Assembly (NCBI RefSeq): GCF_037482845.1
Contig: NZ_JBBHJW010000012.1
Coordinates: 124,001 to 188,000, forward strand
Source: Paucibacter_B soli
GTDB lineage: Bacteria > Pseudomonadota > Gammaproteobacteria > Burkholderiales > Burkholderiaceae_C
DNA: 64,000 bases
Direction: 5' to 3'
Within the stretch, counting starts at the first letter, position 1; every line of letters begins with the position of its first letter. Below are positions 50,151 through 59,851 of this stretch, piece by piece. The notes below the pieces were generated by a model that did no database searches, had not been told where the DNA came from, and saw only the letters and a program-made list of their open reading frames with translations. Made by a program: the position numbers and the translations under genes.

Positions 50151-50555
50151 GATTAAAGGTCGGCATCTCAAACAAGCGCGGCGCTTGATTATGAAGGGGC
50201 TCACCAGATCTCTACGCTGCTGTGGCCACTCTGATCGCTTCCGGGCGCCGCTTGGATCTCTTCGAAGGCGGCAGCGGGTCGGCTCCGCTCACTCGACCCG
50301 CGCCGGACCGGTCGTTCAGCCGTGGAGCGAGCTGCCAACTGTTGAACGGCTGGTCTGAGATGTGCAGCGGCCATAAGCGGCGCCGACCGTTGAATGGCCG
50401 GTGCTGATCGAAGCAGACTGTCAGGCCACTTGCCGCGAATGACTCAGTTCAGCCTAGAACTGTCTCCTGCATCGGATGGGCGAACTTCCGCTCCTGGCCG
50501 GGAGCGGTCCCTATGTACCAGTCAGGTGACTGACCACAACCGCTGCATCCCCGCC
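50151..50555. other. Palindrome-rich non-coding region
   Basis: 405 bases with no supported gene. It contains GGCTGGTCTGAG (a piece of the repeats at 47301 and 48780), CGGCCAT/ATGGCCG (about 50369-50400), CCGCTCC/GGAGCGG (50488-50507) and CAGTCA/TGACTG (50519-50532). It looks like a mosaic of degenerate intergenic repeats. The minus-strand promoter of the GreA/GreB-family gene must lie at its left end. Confidence 0.45.
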
Positions 50556-51116
50556 CTAACCCACCCCCCTCACATACTCCTCGTCATCCATCTCCACCCC
50601 CCTGATCACATCGTTGCCCGGCAGGATGCGCGTGAACTGAAAACCAATTCTCTGCAGCAGCCGCCCCGAGGCCTGGTTGCCCACGGTCACGGTGGCGACG
50701 AAACGGCGCACGCCTCGCGCCGTTAGCTTTTCTATCGCCGCTGCGGCGGCTTCGCTGGCATAGCCCTGGCCCCAGTAGCGGCTGAAAAAATAGAAACCGA
50801 AATTACTGGCCTCCAGTCCGTCGGTGATCTCGGCATCGACGCGGCCGAGGCAGTGGCCATCGGACTTGCGGCGCACCGCCCAGATGGGCCATGCGAACTG
50901 GGCGTCGGGGTCCATGCGGCTGTGCTCGATGCGCTGCCAATGCGCGCGCAAGGCCTCCAGACTGGCCGGCTTAGCCATGGAGATCCAGCGGTACAGGGCC
51001 TCGTCATCCTGCAGCGGCTGGAAGAACGCATCGGCATGGCGCGCGCACAGCGGCTCCAGTAGGAGCCGGGGCGTTTCGATGGAGGCTGCCAGTTGAGCGG
51101 CGATCTCGGGCTGCAT
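50556..51116 (-). CDS. GNAT-family N-acetyltransferase
   Basis: 186 residues. RimJ/RimL-like pattern: IETPRLLLEPLCARHADAFF at the start, FGFYFFSRYWGQGYASEAAAAAI (acetyl-CoA loop) and VGNQASGRLLQRIGFQF near the C-terminus. It probably acetylates an amino terminus or a small amine; the target is unknown. ATG 51116 is chosen from the family start. It is divergent from the M16 protease gene. Confidence 0.88.
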   Translation of the reverse strand: MQPEIAAQLAASIETPRLLLEPLCARHADAFFQPLQDDEALYRWISMAKPASLEALRAHWQRIEHSRMDPDAQFAWPIWAVRRKSDGHCLGRVDAEITDGLEASNFGFYFFSRYWGQGYASEAAAAAIEKLTARGVRRFVATVTVGNQASGRLLQRIGFQFTRILPGNDVIRGVEMDDEEYVRGVG

Positions 51117-51254
51117 GCAGAAGGGATGAAGGAAGGAAGCGAGGGCGGCCTGGTTGCGGGCTGCGGTGATGTGAAAGATCTGCAGCCTGGGAATGTAAGG
51201 CCAGCTTCCGCACATGGGTGACACTCGGCTTTTCTTTGCCTCGCACCGCTTACT

Positions 51255-52574
51255 TTGCTTCAAGCCCTCACTTCCGCCGCCCCGCCCGCCAGCCTGGCCA
51301 CCCTGGCCAATGGCCTGCGCACCGTCACCATCCCCATGCCCTGGCGCGAGACGCTGAGCGTGAGCGTCTTCATCCGCACCGGCAGCCTGCACGAGAGCGC
51401 GCGGCTGAACGGCATCAGCCATGTGGTGGAGCATATGGCCTTCAAGGGCACGGCCAAGCGCGACTGCCAGCGCATCAATCTCGATGCCGAGGCGCTGGGC
51501 GCCGAGGTCAACGCGCACACCGACAAGGACCACACCGCCTTTCATATCGAAGGCTTGCCGGGCGATCTGCCGGCCTTTGTGGAATGGCTGGCCGACATCG
51601 TGCTGAACGGCAGCTTCCCGGCCGACGAGCTGGAGCGCGAGCGGCGCGTGATCGAGCAGGAATTCAGCGAGTTCGAGGACGACCCGGCCAGCGTGGCCTT
51701 TGCGCTGCTGGACCGCGCCTGCTATGGGTCGGGCCATGCGGCGGGCCGGCCCATCATCGGCACGCGCGCCAATATCCAGCGCCTCTGCCGCGCCGATCTG
51801 CTGGCCTATGCCAAGGCCCAGTACACCGCCTGCAATGTGGTGGTGGCGGCGGCCGGGCCGGTGGAGGCCGAGGCCTTCACGCGCCTGGTGGAGCAGGCTT
51901 TTGGCGCCATGCCCATGGGCCAGCCCAATGGCTTGAGCGCGCCGCGCTGGCAGGGCGGCCTGAAGACACGGCGCATGGCCGGCAGCGGCCAGTGCCAGGT
52001 CTTGCTGGGCTTCGAGGCGCCGAGTCTGGGCGAGGATGCCGAAAGCACGCGGCACCTACCCCATGTGCTGGCCGCCGCGCTACTGGGCGAGGGCATGAGT
52101 TCGCCGCTGCTGGACGAGATCCGCGAGCGCCGCGGCCTGGCCTACCATGTGGCCTGCTCGGCCGACATCCTGCCGCAATACGGCCAGTTCCTGATCGAGG
52201 GGGCCACCGCGCCGGACCAGGCCGAGGCCTTTCTGCAGGCGGTGCATGCGCTGCTGCAGCGCCAGGCCCAGGGGCCGCTGGACGCGGTGGCGCTGGCGCG
52301 CGCACGCAAGCAGTTGCAGATGCGCGGCCTGCGTGCGCTGGAGCAGCCGGCGCGGCGCATGGAAGCGGCGGCGCAGGAGCTGTTCCACTTCGGCCGGCTA
52401 CGTGCGCCACAGGAGCTGATGGCGCAGCTGCAGGAGGTCTCGGCGGCACAGGTGCAGGCGGTGTTCGAGCAGCTGCTACCGCTGCCGCAGCCCGGCCGGC
52501 CGCGCCCGGCCATCGCCCTGGCCGGCAGCGTGCCGCAGCGCGTGCGCGCCTGCGCGCTGGCGCTGCTTGGCTGA
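51255..52574 (+). CDS. M16-family zinc metallopeptidase
   Basis: 439 residues. The inverted zinc motif HVVEH (H56, E59, H60) and the distal Glu in ERERRVIEQEF are intact. LATLANGLRTVTIPMP at the start and GMSSPLLDEIRERRGLAYHV near residue 280 are typical of M16B subunits. The start is TTG at 51255; no ATG or GTG fits better, so the start is uncertain. M16 subunits often work as pairs with an inactive partner, which is not present here, so it may act as a homodimer. Confidence 0.85.
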   Translation: MLQALTSAAPPASLATLANGLRTVTIPMPWRETLSVSVFIRTGSLHESARLNGISHVVEHMAFKGTAKRDCQRINLDAEALGAEVNAHTDKDHTAFHIEGLPGDLPAFVEWLADIVLNGSFPADELERERRVIEQEFSEFEDDPASVAFALLDRACYGSGHAAGRPIIGTRANIQRLCRADLLAYAKAQYTACNVVVAAAGPVEAEAFTRLVEQAFGAMPMGQPNGLSAPRWQGGLKTRRMAGSGQCQVLLGFEAPSLGEDAESTRHLPHVLAAALLGEGMSSPLLDEIRERRGLAYHVACSADILPQYGQFLIEGATAPDQAEAFLQAVHALLQRQAQGPLDAVALARARKQLQMRGLRALEQPARRMEAAAQELFHFGRLRAPQELMAQLQEVSAAQVQAVFEQLLPLPQPGRPRPAIALAGSVPQRVRACALALLG

Positions 52575-52579
52575 GCGGC

Positions 52580-53221
52580 TCAGCCGTCGCGCAACATATT
52601 GGAGAGTTCCACCGCGGACTTGACCTCCATCTTCTCGAACACGCGCGCGCGGTGCACCTCGACCGTGCGCACGCTGATGTTGAGCTGGTCGGCGATCAGC
52701 TTGTTGGGCAGGCCCTGTATCACCAGCTGCATGACCTCGCGCTCGCGCTCGGTCAGCTCGGCCATGCGATGCGCCAGCGCGCCCTGGGCCGAGCGCGCGG
52801 CGATCGCCTTGGCGCTCTCGGCCAGCGCCAGCTCGACGCGGTCGACCAGGGCGTTGTCGGAGAACGGTTTCTCGAAGAAGTCGAAGGCGCCGCGCTTCAC
52901 CGCGGCGACCGCGGTGGGCACGTCGCCGTGACCGGTCAGGAAGACCACCGGCAGCGACGCCGCCAGGCCGCGCTCGATCAGCCGCTCGAACAGGGCGATG
53001 CCGCTCATGCCCGGCATACGCACGTCCAGCAGCAGGCAGCTGGGCGCATCGGGCCAGCCTTCGCCGCGGCGCGGCAGCGCGTCCAGCATGGCCTCGAAGG
53101 CCTCGGCGCTGGCATAAGCCTCAGACAGCAGGCGGCGCGAGCGCAGCAGCCAGGCCAGGCCGTCGCGCACCACCTCCTCGTCGTCCACCAGATAGACCAT
53201 GGGCAGGGCGATTCGGTTCAT
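52580..53221 (-). CDS. FixJ/DctR-type response regulator
   Basis: 213 residues. Receiver domain with the acidic pair DDEE (13-16), phosphoacceptor D66 in LLLDVRMPGMSG, and TGHGDVPTAV plus EKPF. A LuxR-type helix-turn-helix (about 150-205) has ELTEREREVMQLVIQGLPNKLIADQLNISVRTVEVHRARV. The ATG overlaps the kinase stop (ATGA). Next to malic enzyme, it resembles DctR-type regulators of C4-dicarboxylate uptake. Confidence 0.92.
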   Translation of the reverse strand: MNRIALPMVYLVDDEEVVRDGLAWLLRSRRLLSEAYASAEAFEAMLDALPRRGEGWPDAPSCLLLDVRMPGMSGIALFERLIERGLAASLPVVFLTGHGDVPTAVAAVKRGAFDFFEKPFSDNALVDRVELALAESAKAIAARSAQGALAHRMAELTEREREVMQLVIQGLPNKLIADQLNISVRTVEVHRARVFEKMEVKSAVELSNMLRDG

Positions 53222-55302
53222 GCTTGGATCCCTCCTTCTTCGGTGGGCGATGCTAACGCGGCACGCTCAGCGCTCGGCAGGGTGAAGCAGAACTCGGTGC
53301 CGGTGGGTAGTCCGGCGGCGGCCTCGGTGCGGGTTTCGAAGTCCATCGCCCCGCCATGCTGCTCGATCACGGTGCGGCACAGGCTCAGGCCCAGGCCCAT
53401 GCCCTCGCTGCGCGTGGTGAAGAAGGGCGTGAAGAGCTGCTTGGCGATGGCCGGTGCGACGCCGGGACCGCGGTCTATCACCGCGATGCTGACCCAGCGC
53501 TGCGACGGCTGGCGCACGCGCAGGGTCAGCACGCGCTCGGCGGGCGGCGTGGGGCCATCCATCGCCTGGATGGCGTTGCGGGTGAGGTTGAGCAGCACCT
53601 GCTCGACCATGGTGCGGTCGCAGCGCACGCGCGGCGCGGGCTGCGGCAGGTCGAGCTCGATGCGAGCGCCGCTCTTGCGCGCCTGCAGGCTCACCAGCGG
53701 CAGCACCGCCTCGATCAGCGCATCCACCGCAATCGGCTCGCGCGCCTGTTCGCGGCGGCGCACGAAATCGTGCACGCTTTTAATGACGCGGCCGGCGCGC
53801 GCCGCCTGTTCGGCGATGCGGGTAAGGGCCTGGCGCACCATATCGGGCGTCTGCGGATCGGCGGCCTCGTGGGTCAGCAGATTGAGCGAGGCGGTCGCAT
53901 AGCTGGAGATGGCGGAGAGCGGCTGGTTCAGCTCGTGGCTCATCAAGGAGGCCATCTCGCCCACGGTGGCCAGACGGGCGGTGGCCTGCAGGCGGTCCTG
54001 CTGCTGGCGCGAGAGCTCCTCGACGCGGCGCTGCGCGCTCACGTCCAGCACAGCGCTCATCCAGCCGGTCTGCCTGCCCTCGGCGTTCAGCAGCGGGGCC
54101 TCGAAGATCAGCACCGGGAAGCGCTCGCCACTGCGGCGCATGAACACCGTCTCGAAGCCCTGGCGCGGGTCCAGGCCCGCCTCCATGCGGGCGCTGCGGT
54201 CGCGATGGCGGCGCTGATATTCCTCGACGAATTCCGGCGGCCAATAGGGCGGAATGGCCTGGCCGAGCAAGGCCTCGGCGGGGAAGCCGACGATGGCGCA
54301 GAAGGCCGGGTTCACATAGCTGATGTTGCCTGCCATGTCGCGCGCGCGCAGGCCGGTGATGAGCGAGTTCTCCATCGCCTGGCGAAATGCCAGCGACTCG
54401 GCCAGCGCATGCTCGGCAACAGCGCGCCGGCGCACATCGCGCGCCAGCAGCAGCACCACGGCAAAGAGCGCCAGCGAGAGTCCCAGCACCAGGGCGGTGG
54501 CGAGGTTGGGGATCAGCCTGGGCTGGCCGGCGGCGCTGTCCACGCGCAGCTGCAGGCTCAGGCCGGGCAGGTCGACCACGCGCTCGGCCAGGTAGTAGCC
54601 GACCCCACGCGTGAGGCCCACGCGCGCCAGCCGCGTGCCATCGCCCTCCACAAGGCTGAGCTCATGCTGGCGCGCCTGCTCGGTGCTGGTGGCCTCGTCG
54701 AGCAGCTGGCGCAGCCCCAGGGTGGCGACGACATAGGCCTGGGGCTGGCCGGCGCGCTGCTGCGGCAGGCACAGGTCCACCACCTCCAGGCCCTCGCCGC
54801 CCGCCAGCGGCACAAAGTAGGAGCGCGAGAACAGCGGCGTGCCCTGACGCAGCGCGGCCGCGCAGGCCAGCTCGGTCTCGATCTGCATCTGTTCGCGCGC
54901 GAGCTGGGCAAACAGCGGCGTCACGAACGGCGACTCCACCGCGGTCTGCACCTGCCGGCGCGCATCGCGGTACTCGACGCGCAGCACCGGCCGGTTGAAG
55001 CGCAGCAGCTCGACGGCCTCGGCATGCCAGCGCGCGTCGTGCACCTCGGCCCACAGCAGGGCCTGCAGGCTCTGCAGCTCGCGCCCGGCCAGCTGCTTGG
55101 CACGCGCCGCGACCTCGGCCGCCACCTGGTCCACCTGTTCCTGCGCGCGCGCCGCCTCGTAGCTGAGCGTCAGCGCCACCAGCAGCGATTGCGCCACCAG
55201 CAGCAGGCCCACCAGCGCGCCCCACAACAGGGCGCGGCGCCAGCGTCGCCTGAGCGCCGGGCTGGAGGAGTTGGCCGCGTCGGGCACGGGGTGAGGCGTC
55301 AT
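53218..55302 (-). CDS. DctS-type membrane sensor histidine kinase
   Basis: 694 residues. TM1 about 30-50, a periplasmic ligand-binding region to about 255, TM2 about 262-285, a PAS domain (LRARDMAGNISYVNPAFCAIVGFP), then the dimerisation helix with LMSHELNQPLSAISSYA and HATPase motifs NLTRNAIQAM, DRGPGVAP and GMGLGLSL. Periplasmic sensing, PAS and HELNQP match DctS/DctB-like C4-dicarboxylate sensors. ATG 55302 is chosen to place TM1. It diverges from maeB, supporting dicarboxylate sensing, but the ligand is not proved. Confidence 0.9.
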   Translation of the reverse strand: MTPHPVPDAANSSSPALRRRWRRALLWGALVGLLLVAQSLLVALTLSYEAARAQEQVDQVAAEVAARAKQLAGRELQSLQALLWAEVHDARWHAEAVELLRFNRPVLRVEYRDARRQVQTAVESPFVTPLFAQLAREQMQIETELACAAALRQGTPLFSRSYFVPLAGGEGLEVVDLCLPQQRAGQPQAYVVATLGLRQLLDEATSTEQARQHELSLVEGDGTRLARVGLTRGVGYYLAERVVDLPGLSLQLRVDSAAGQPRLIPNLATALVLGLSLALFAVVLLLARDVRRRAVAEHALAESLAFRQAMENSLITGLRARDMAGNISYVNPAFCAIVGFPAEALLGQAIPPYWPPEFVEEYQRRHRDRSARMEAGLDPRQGFETVFMRRSGERFPVLIFEAPLLNAEGRQTGWMSAVLDVSAQRRVEELSRQQQDRLQATARLATVGEMASLMSHELNQPLSAISSYATASLNLLTHEAADPQTPDMVRQALTRIAEQAARAGRVIKSVHDFVRRREQAREPIAVDALIEAVLPLVSLQARKSGARIELDLPQPAPRVRCDRTMVEQVLLNLTRNAIQAMDGPTPPAERVLTLRVRQPSQRWVSIAVIDRGPGVAPAIAKQLFTPFFTTRSEGMGLGLSLCRTVIEQHGGAMDFETRTEAAAGLPTGTEFCFTLPSAERAALASPTEEGGIQA

Positions 55303-55428
55303 GCGTGGGATCTGCAAGCGAGCTGCCGCACAGTATGCGAGCGGCCTTGGCCGTGCGGATGCGCAGTTTCGCGTATGCCGGCGCCCGCGCCTGGCCCGAC
55401 ACTTGCGATGCATCATGTGCATGGCGAT

Positions 55429-55450
55429 GCAAGCTTCACGCAAAGCTTGC
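55429..55450. promoter_or_regulatory. Inverted repeat at the maeB promoter
   Basis: GCAAGCTT and AAGCTTGC are perfect 8-bp arms around CACGCA. The dyad covers the position expected for the -35 element of the maeB promoter, so it is a candidate operator, possibly for the DctR-like regulator or a repressor. Confidence 0.5.
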
Positions 55451-55455
55451 ACTCC

Positions 55456-55461
55456 TACAAT
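55456..55461 (+). promoter_or_regulatory. -10 element of maeB
   Basis: TACAAT lies 29 bases before the maeB ATG and six bases after the inverted repeat. The -35 position (about 55433-55438) falls inside the repeat and is a poor match, as expected for a regulated promoter. Confidence 0.45.
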
Positions 55462-55489
55462 CGCCGGCCAGCTTCGAGACCACGCCACC

Positions 55490-57784
<2,295 letters not shown>

Positions 57785-57945
57785 TTTCAGCGCAAATCAC
57801 CTCCGTAAGAGCCCTTGGAAACAAAAGTTTGTAAAGGCTCACAAGGGCGTGATGGCGCCATCAATTCGGCGCCAATCGGGACTATCCAAAGGTGCGTGCG
57901 CACACTAACTTAGCCAATTCCTGAAGGCCTGGCAAAGCCCCGGTC

Positions 57946-57974
57946 TTGAGCTTTCGGGCCTCATTCTGTACCAT
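57946..57974 (+). promoter_or_regulatory. Promoter of the barnase-barstar pair
   Basis: TTGAGC (57946-57951) and TACCAT (57969-57974) are separated by 17 bases, 28 bases before the RNase start. The surrounding 57785-58001 is AT-richer than the neighbouring genes and holds no other gene. Confidence 0.5.
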
Positions 57975-58001
57975 GTTGCCTTCAGGATTCAGGGTAAACC
58001 C

Positions 58002-58424
58002 GTGTTGTTGCTCTCCCGGTCACCGGCGTGGCCACTGTGGCACAAGCTAGGCTCAGCAGTCGCTCTGGTGGCGATGTTGGGGCTGGCAGGCCCAGCCAAT
58101 GCCAGGGAATCGTTCAAGGATTCCACCGCAGCGCAAGACACGGTCGCTTTGACGGCCTTGCCGCCCGAAGCCCAAACCACGCACCGTCTGGTACTCGCCG
58201 GGGGACCATTCCCGCAAGCCAAGGATGGCGTCGTGTTTGGCAATCGCGAACGCAGACTGCCGCCACGGGCGAGGGGCTACTACCACGAATATACCGTCAG
58301 AACGCCAGGCGCCCGGAACCGGGGCGCGCGGCGTCTGGTATGTGGTGGCACGCCACCCACGAAGCCTGAGGTTTGCTATTACACCGACGACCATTACGCG
58401 AGCTTCCGAAAGATCGCGCCGTGA
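58002..58424 (+). CDS. Secreted guanyl-specific ribonuclease (barnase family)
   Basis: 140 residues with a signal peptide (cleavage near PANA-RE, residue 34). The barnase active site is intact: E83 in NRERRLP (general base), an Arg cluster at 105-111 and H131 in TDDHYASF (general acid). C114 and C125 could form a disulfide. The start is GTG at 58002; the nearest ATG is out of frame. It hydrolyses RNA outside the cytoplasm and would kill its own cell if retained. The inhibitor gene follows 44 bases downstream. Confidence 0.88.
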   Translation: MLLLSRSPAWPLWHKLGSAVALVAMLGLAGPANARESFKDSTAAQDTVALTALPPEAQTTHRLVLAGGPFPQAKDGVVFGNRERRLPPRARGYYHEYTVRTPGARNRGARRLVCGGTPPTKPEVCYYTDDHYASFRKIAP

Positions 58425-58468
58425 TCGGCGGCCACAAAGTTCTGTGACTATATAGGAGGATCGCGACC

Positions 58469-58864
58469 ATGCTTTTGCAGACCGTCCGTCCCAATATCGT
58501 GCAGGCCATAAGGGCCTATCGCGTAGAGGACTTGATGCAAGCCGCACAGGATGCGGGCCAGCATTTCCTGTATGCCAACCTGACCGACGCCGAGTCGAAG
58601 CAGGACGTGCTCGAAGGGATTGCCCAGGCCTTTCTGTTTCCCGCCCACTTCGGCAAAAACCTCGACGCGCTGTACGACTGCATGACCGACCTGGTACACA
58701 AGTCGGGCGCGCAACCTGGCTTTGTGGTGGTGCTGGAGCAGATCCCCGACAGCATCAAGTTCGACCGTGAGGCGCGCGAGCAGTTGCTCGATGTGTTCCG
58801 AGACGCGGCCGATTACTGGGCCGATCGCAAGGTCCAGTTCCGGTGCTTCTATTCTTTTCAGTAG
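58469..58864 (+). CDS. Barstar-family RNase inhibitor
   Basis: 131 residues. The barstar signature is LFPAHFGKNLDALYDCMTDL with D66 and D70, which match the barnase-contacting D35 and D39 of barstar. Residues beyond 85 (GFVVVLEQIPD and FRDAADYWADR) match the C-terminal part of the fold. It binds and blocks the preceding RNase in the cytoplasm. AGGAGG lies ten bases before the ATG. No signal peptide is present, as expected for an immunity protein. Confidence 0.9.
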   Translation: MLLQTVRPNIVQAIRAYRVEDLMQAAQDAGQHFLYANLTDAESKQDVLEGIAQAFLFPAHFGKNLDALYDCMTDLVHKSGAQPGFVVVLEQIPDSIKFDREAREQLLDVFRDAADYWADRKVQFRCFYSFQ

Positions 58865-58902
58865 CCCGCTCCCAAGAAAACGGGTCATGGGAGCGGGCTA
58901 CT
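58860..58902. repeat. Large inverted repeat at the barstar stop codon
   Basis: AGTAGCCCGCTCCC and GGGAGCGGGCTACT are perfect 14-bp arms around a 15-base loop. The left arm includes the barstar stop codon. No U-tract follows, so it may be a repeat element, a processing signal or a weak terminator. Confidence 0.6.
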
Positions 58903-59062
58903 GAGGTGGCCCCGAGCGTTACTGTGAAGCCTGCAGCCAAGAGCAGCAGCAACAAGCCCAACGCCAATCCAAACTTCGGCATGAATATGCCGATGATGAG
59001 CAGCGCATTCGATACCGCGATGTGGCTGAGCGCTGCCTGAGCCCAGGCTTGGCAGCATCACG

Positions 59063-59086
59063 AAAGGGCCCCACGGGGCCCTTTTT
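59063..59086. terminator. Bidirectional terminator before rsmA
   Basis: AAAGGGCCCC pairs with GGGGCCCTTT around a two-base loop, followed by TT and CTTT on the plus strand. It can end transcripts from barstar and, through its A/T ends, from the convergent rsmA. Confidence 0.75.
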
Positions 59087-59092
59087 CTTTGC

Positions 59093-59851
59093 CTAAAGGC
59101 TCTGCGCCAGCGCGACGAACTCCTGCACCGGCACCTCCTCGGCGCGGCGCTGCAGATCGAACTGGCCGCTAAAGCCGCGCTGCGCCAGCCACACACCCAG
59201 GCTGTGACGCAGCAGCTTGCGGCGCTGCGAAAACGCCGCCGCCACCATCTCGCCAAACAGCTTGCGGTCCAGCTGCGCCGGCTCGGCATGGGGCAGCATG
59301 CGCACGATCGCCGAGTCCACCCGCGGCGGCGGGTCGAAGGACTCGGGCGGCACGTCGAGGATGGACTCGATCTGGTAGCGCCATTGCAGCATCACCGACA
59401 GGCGGCCGTAATCCTTGCAGCCGGGCGCGGCGGCCATGCGATCGACCACCTCCTTCTGCAGCATGAAATGCTGGTCCCGCACCTGCTCAACGAAGTCGAG
59501 CAGATGGAACAGGATGGGGGTGGAGATGTTGTAGGGCAGATTGCCCACCACGCGCAATTGCTGGCCGCGCTCGGCCGCTAGCGCGGCGAAGTCGACCTTG
59601 AGCACATCGGACTCCACCACCACCAGCCCGTCGCGCTGGCGCAGGCGAGCCGCCAGGTCGCGGTCCAGCTCGATCACGGTGAGCGGCTGGAGGCGCGTCA
59701 GCAGCGGCAAGGTCATCGCACCCAGGCCGGGGCCGATCTCGACCATGGCCTCGCCGGGCTGCGGGTCGATCGCATCGACGATGGCCTCGATGATGACCCG
59801 GTCGGTCAGGAAATGCTGACCGAAGCGCTTGCGCGCAATGTGCTGGGCCAT
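59093..59851 (-). CDS. rsmA: 16S rRNA dimethyladenosine transferase
   Basis: 252 residues. KRFGQHFLTD starts the protein, SAM motif I is EIGPGLGAMT, and the catalytic motif IV is NLPYNIS. The C-terminus has PPPRVDSAIVRM. It dimethylates two adjacent adenosines near the 3' end of 16S rRNA. ATG 59851 overlaps the surA stop (TGATG), so it is the last gene of the lptD-surA-rsmA operon. Confidence 0.96.
   Translation of the reverse strand: MAQHIARKRFGQHFLTDRVIIEAIVDAIDPQPGEAMVEIGPGLGAMTLPLLTRLQPLTVIELDRDLAARLRQRDGLVVVESDVLKVDFAALAAERGQQLRVVGNLPYNISTPILFHLLDFVEQVRDQHFMLQKEVVDRMAAAPGCKDYGRLSVMLQWRYQIESILDVPPESFDPPPRVDSAIVRMLPHAEPAQLDRKLFGEMVAAAFSQRRKLLRHSLGVWLAQRGFSGQFDLQRRAEEVPVQEFVALAQSL

Noticed and set aside
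58755..58982. Small hydrophobic minus-strand ORF (starts MPKFGLALG) overlapping the 3' end of barstar
   Set aside because: It reads through the large inverted repeat and into barstar, with no ribosome site; it could be a relic but is not supportable as a gene.
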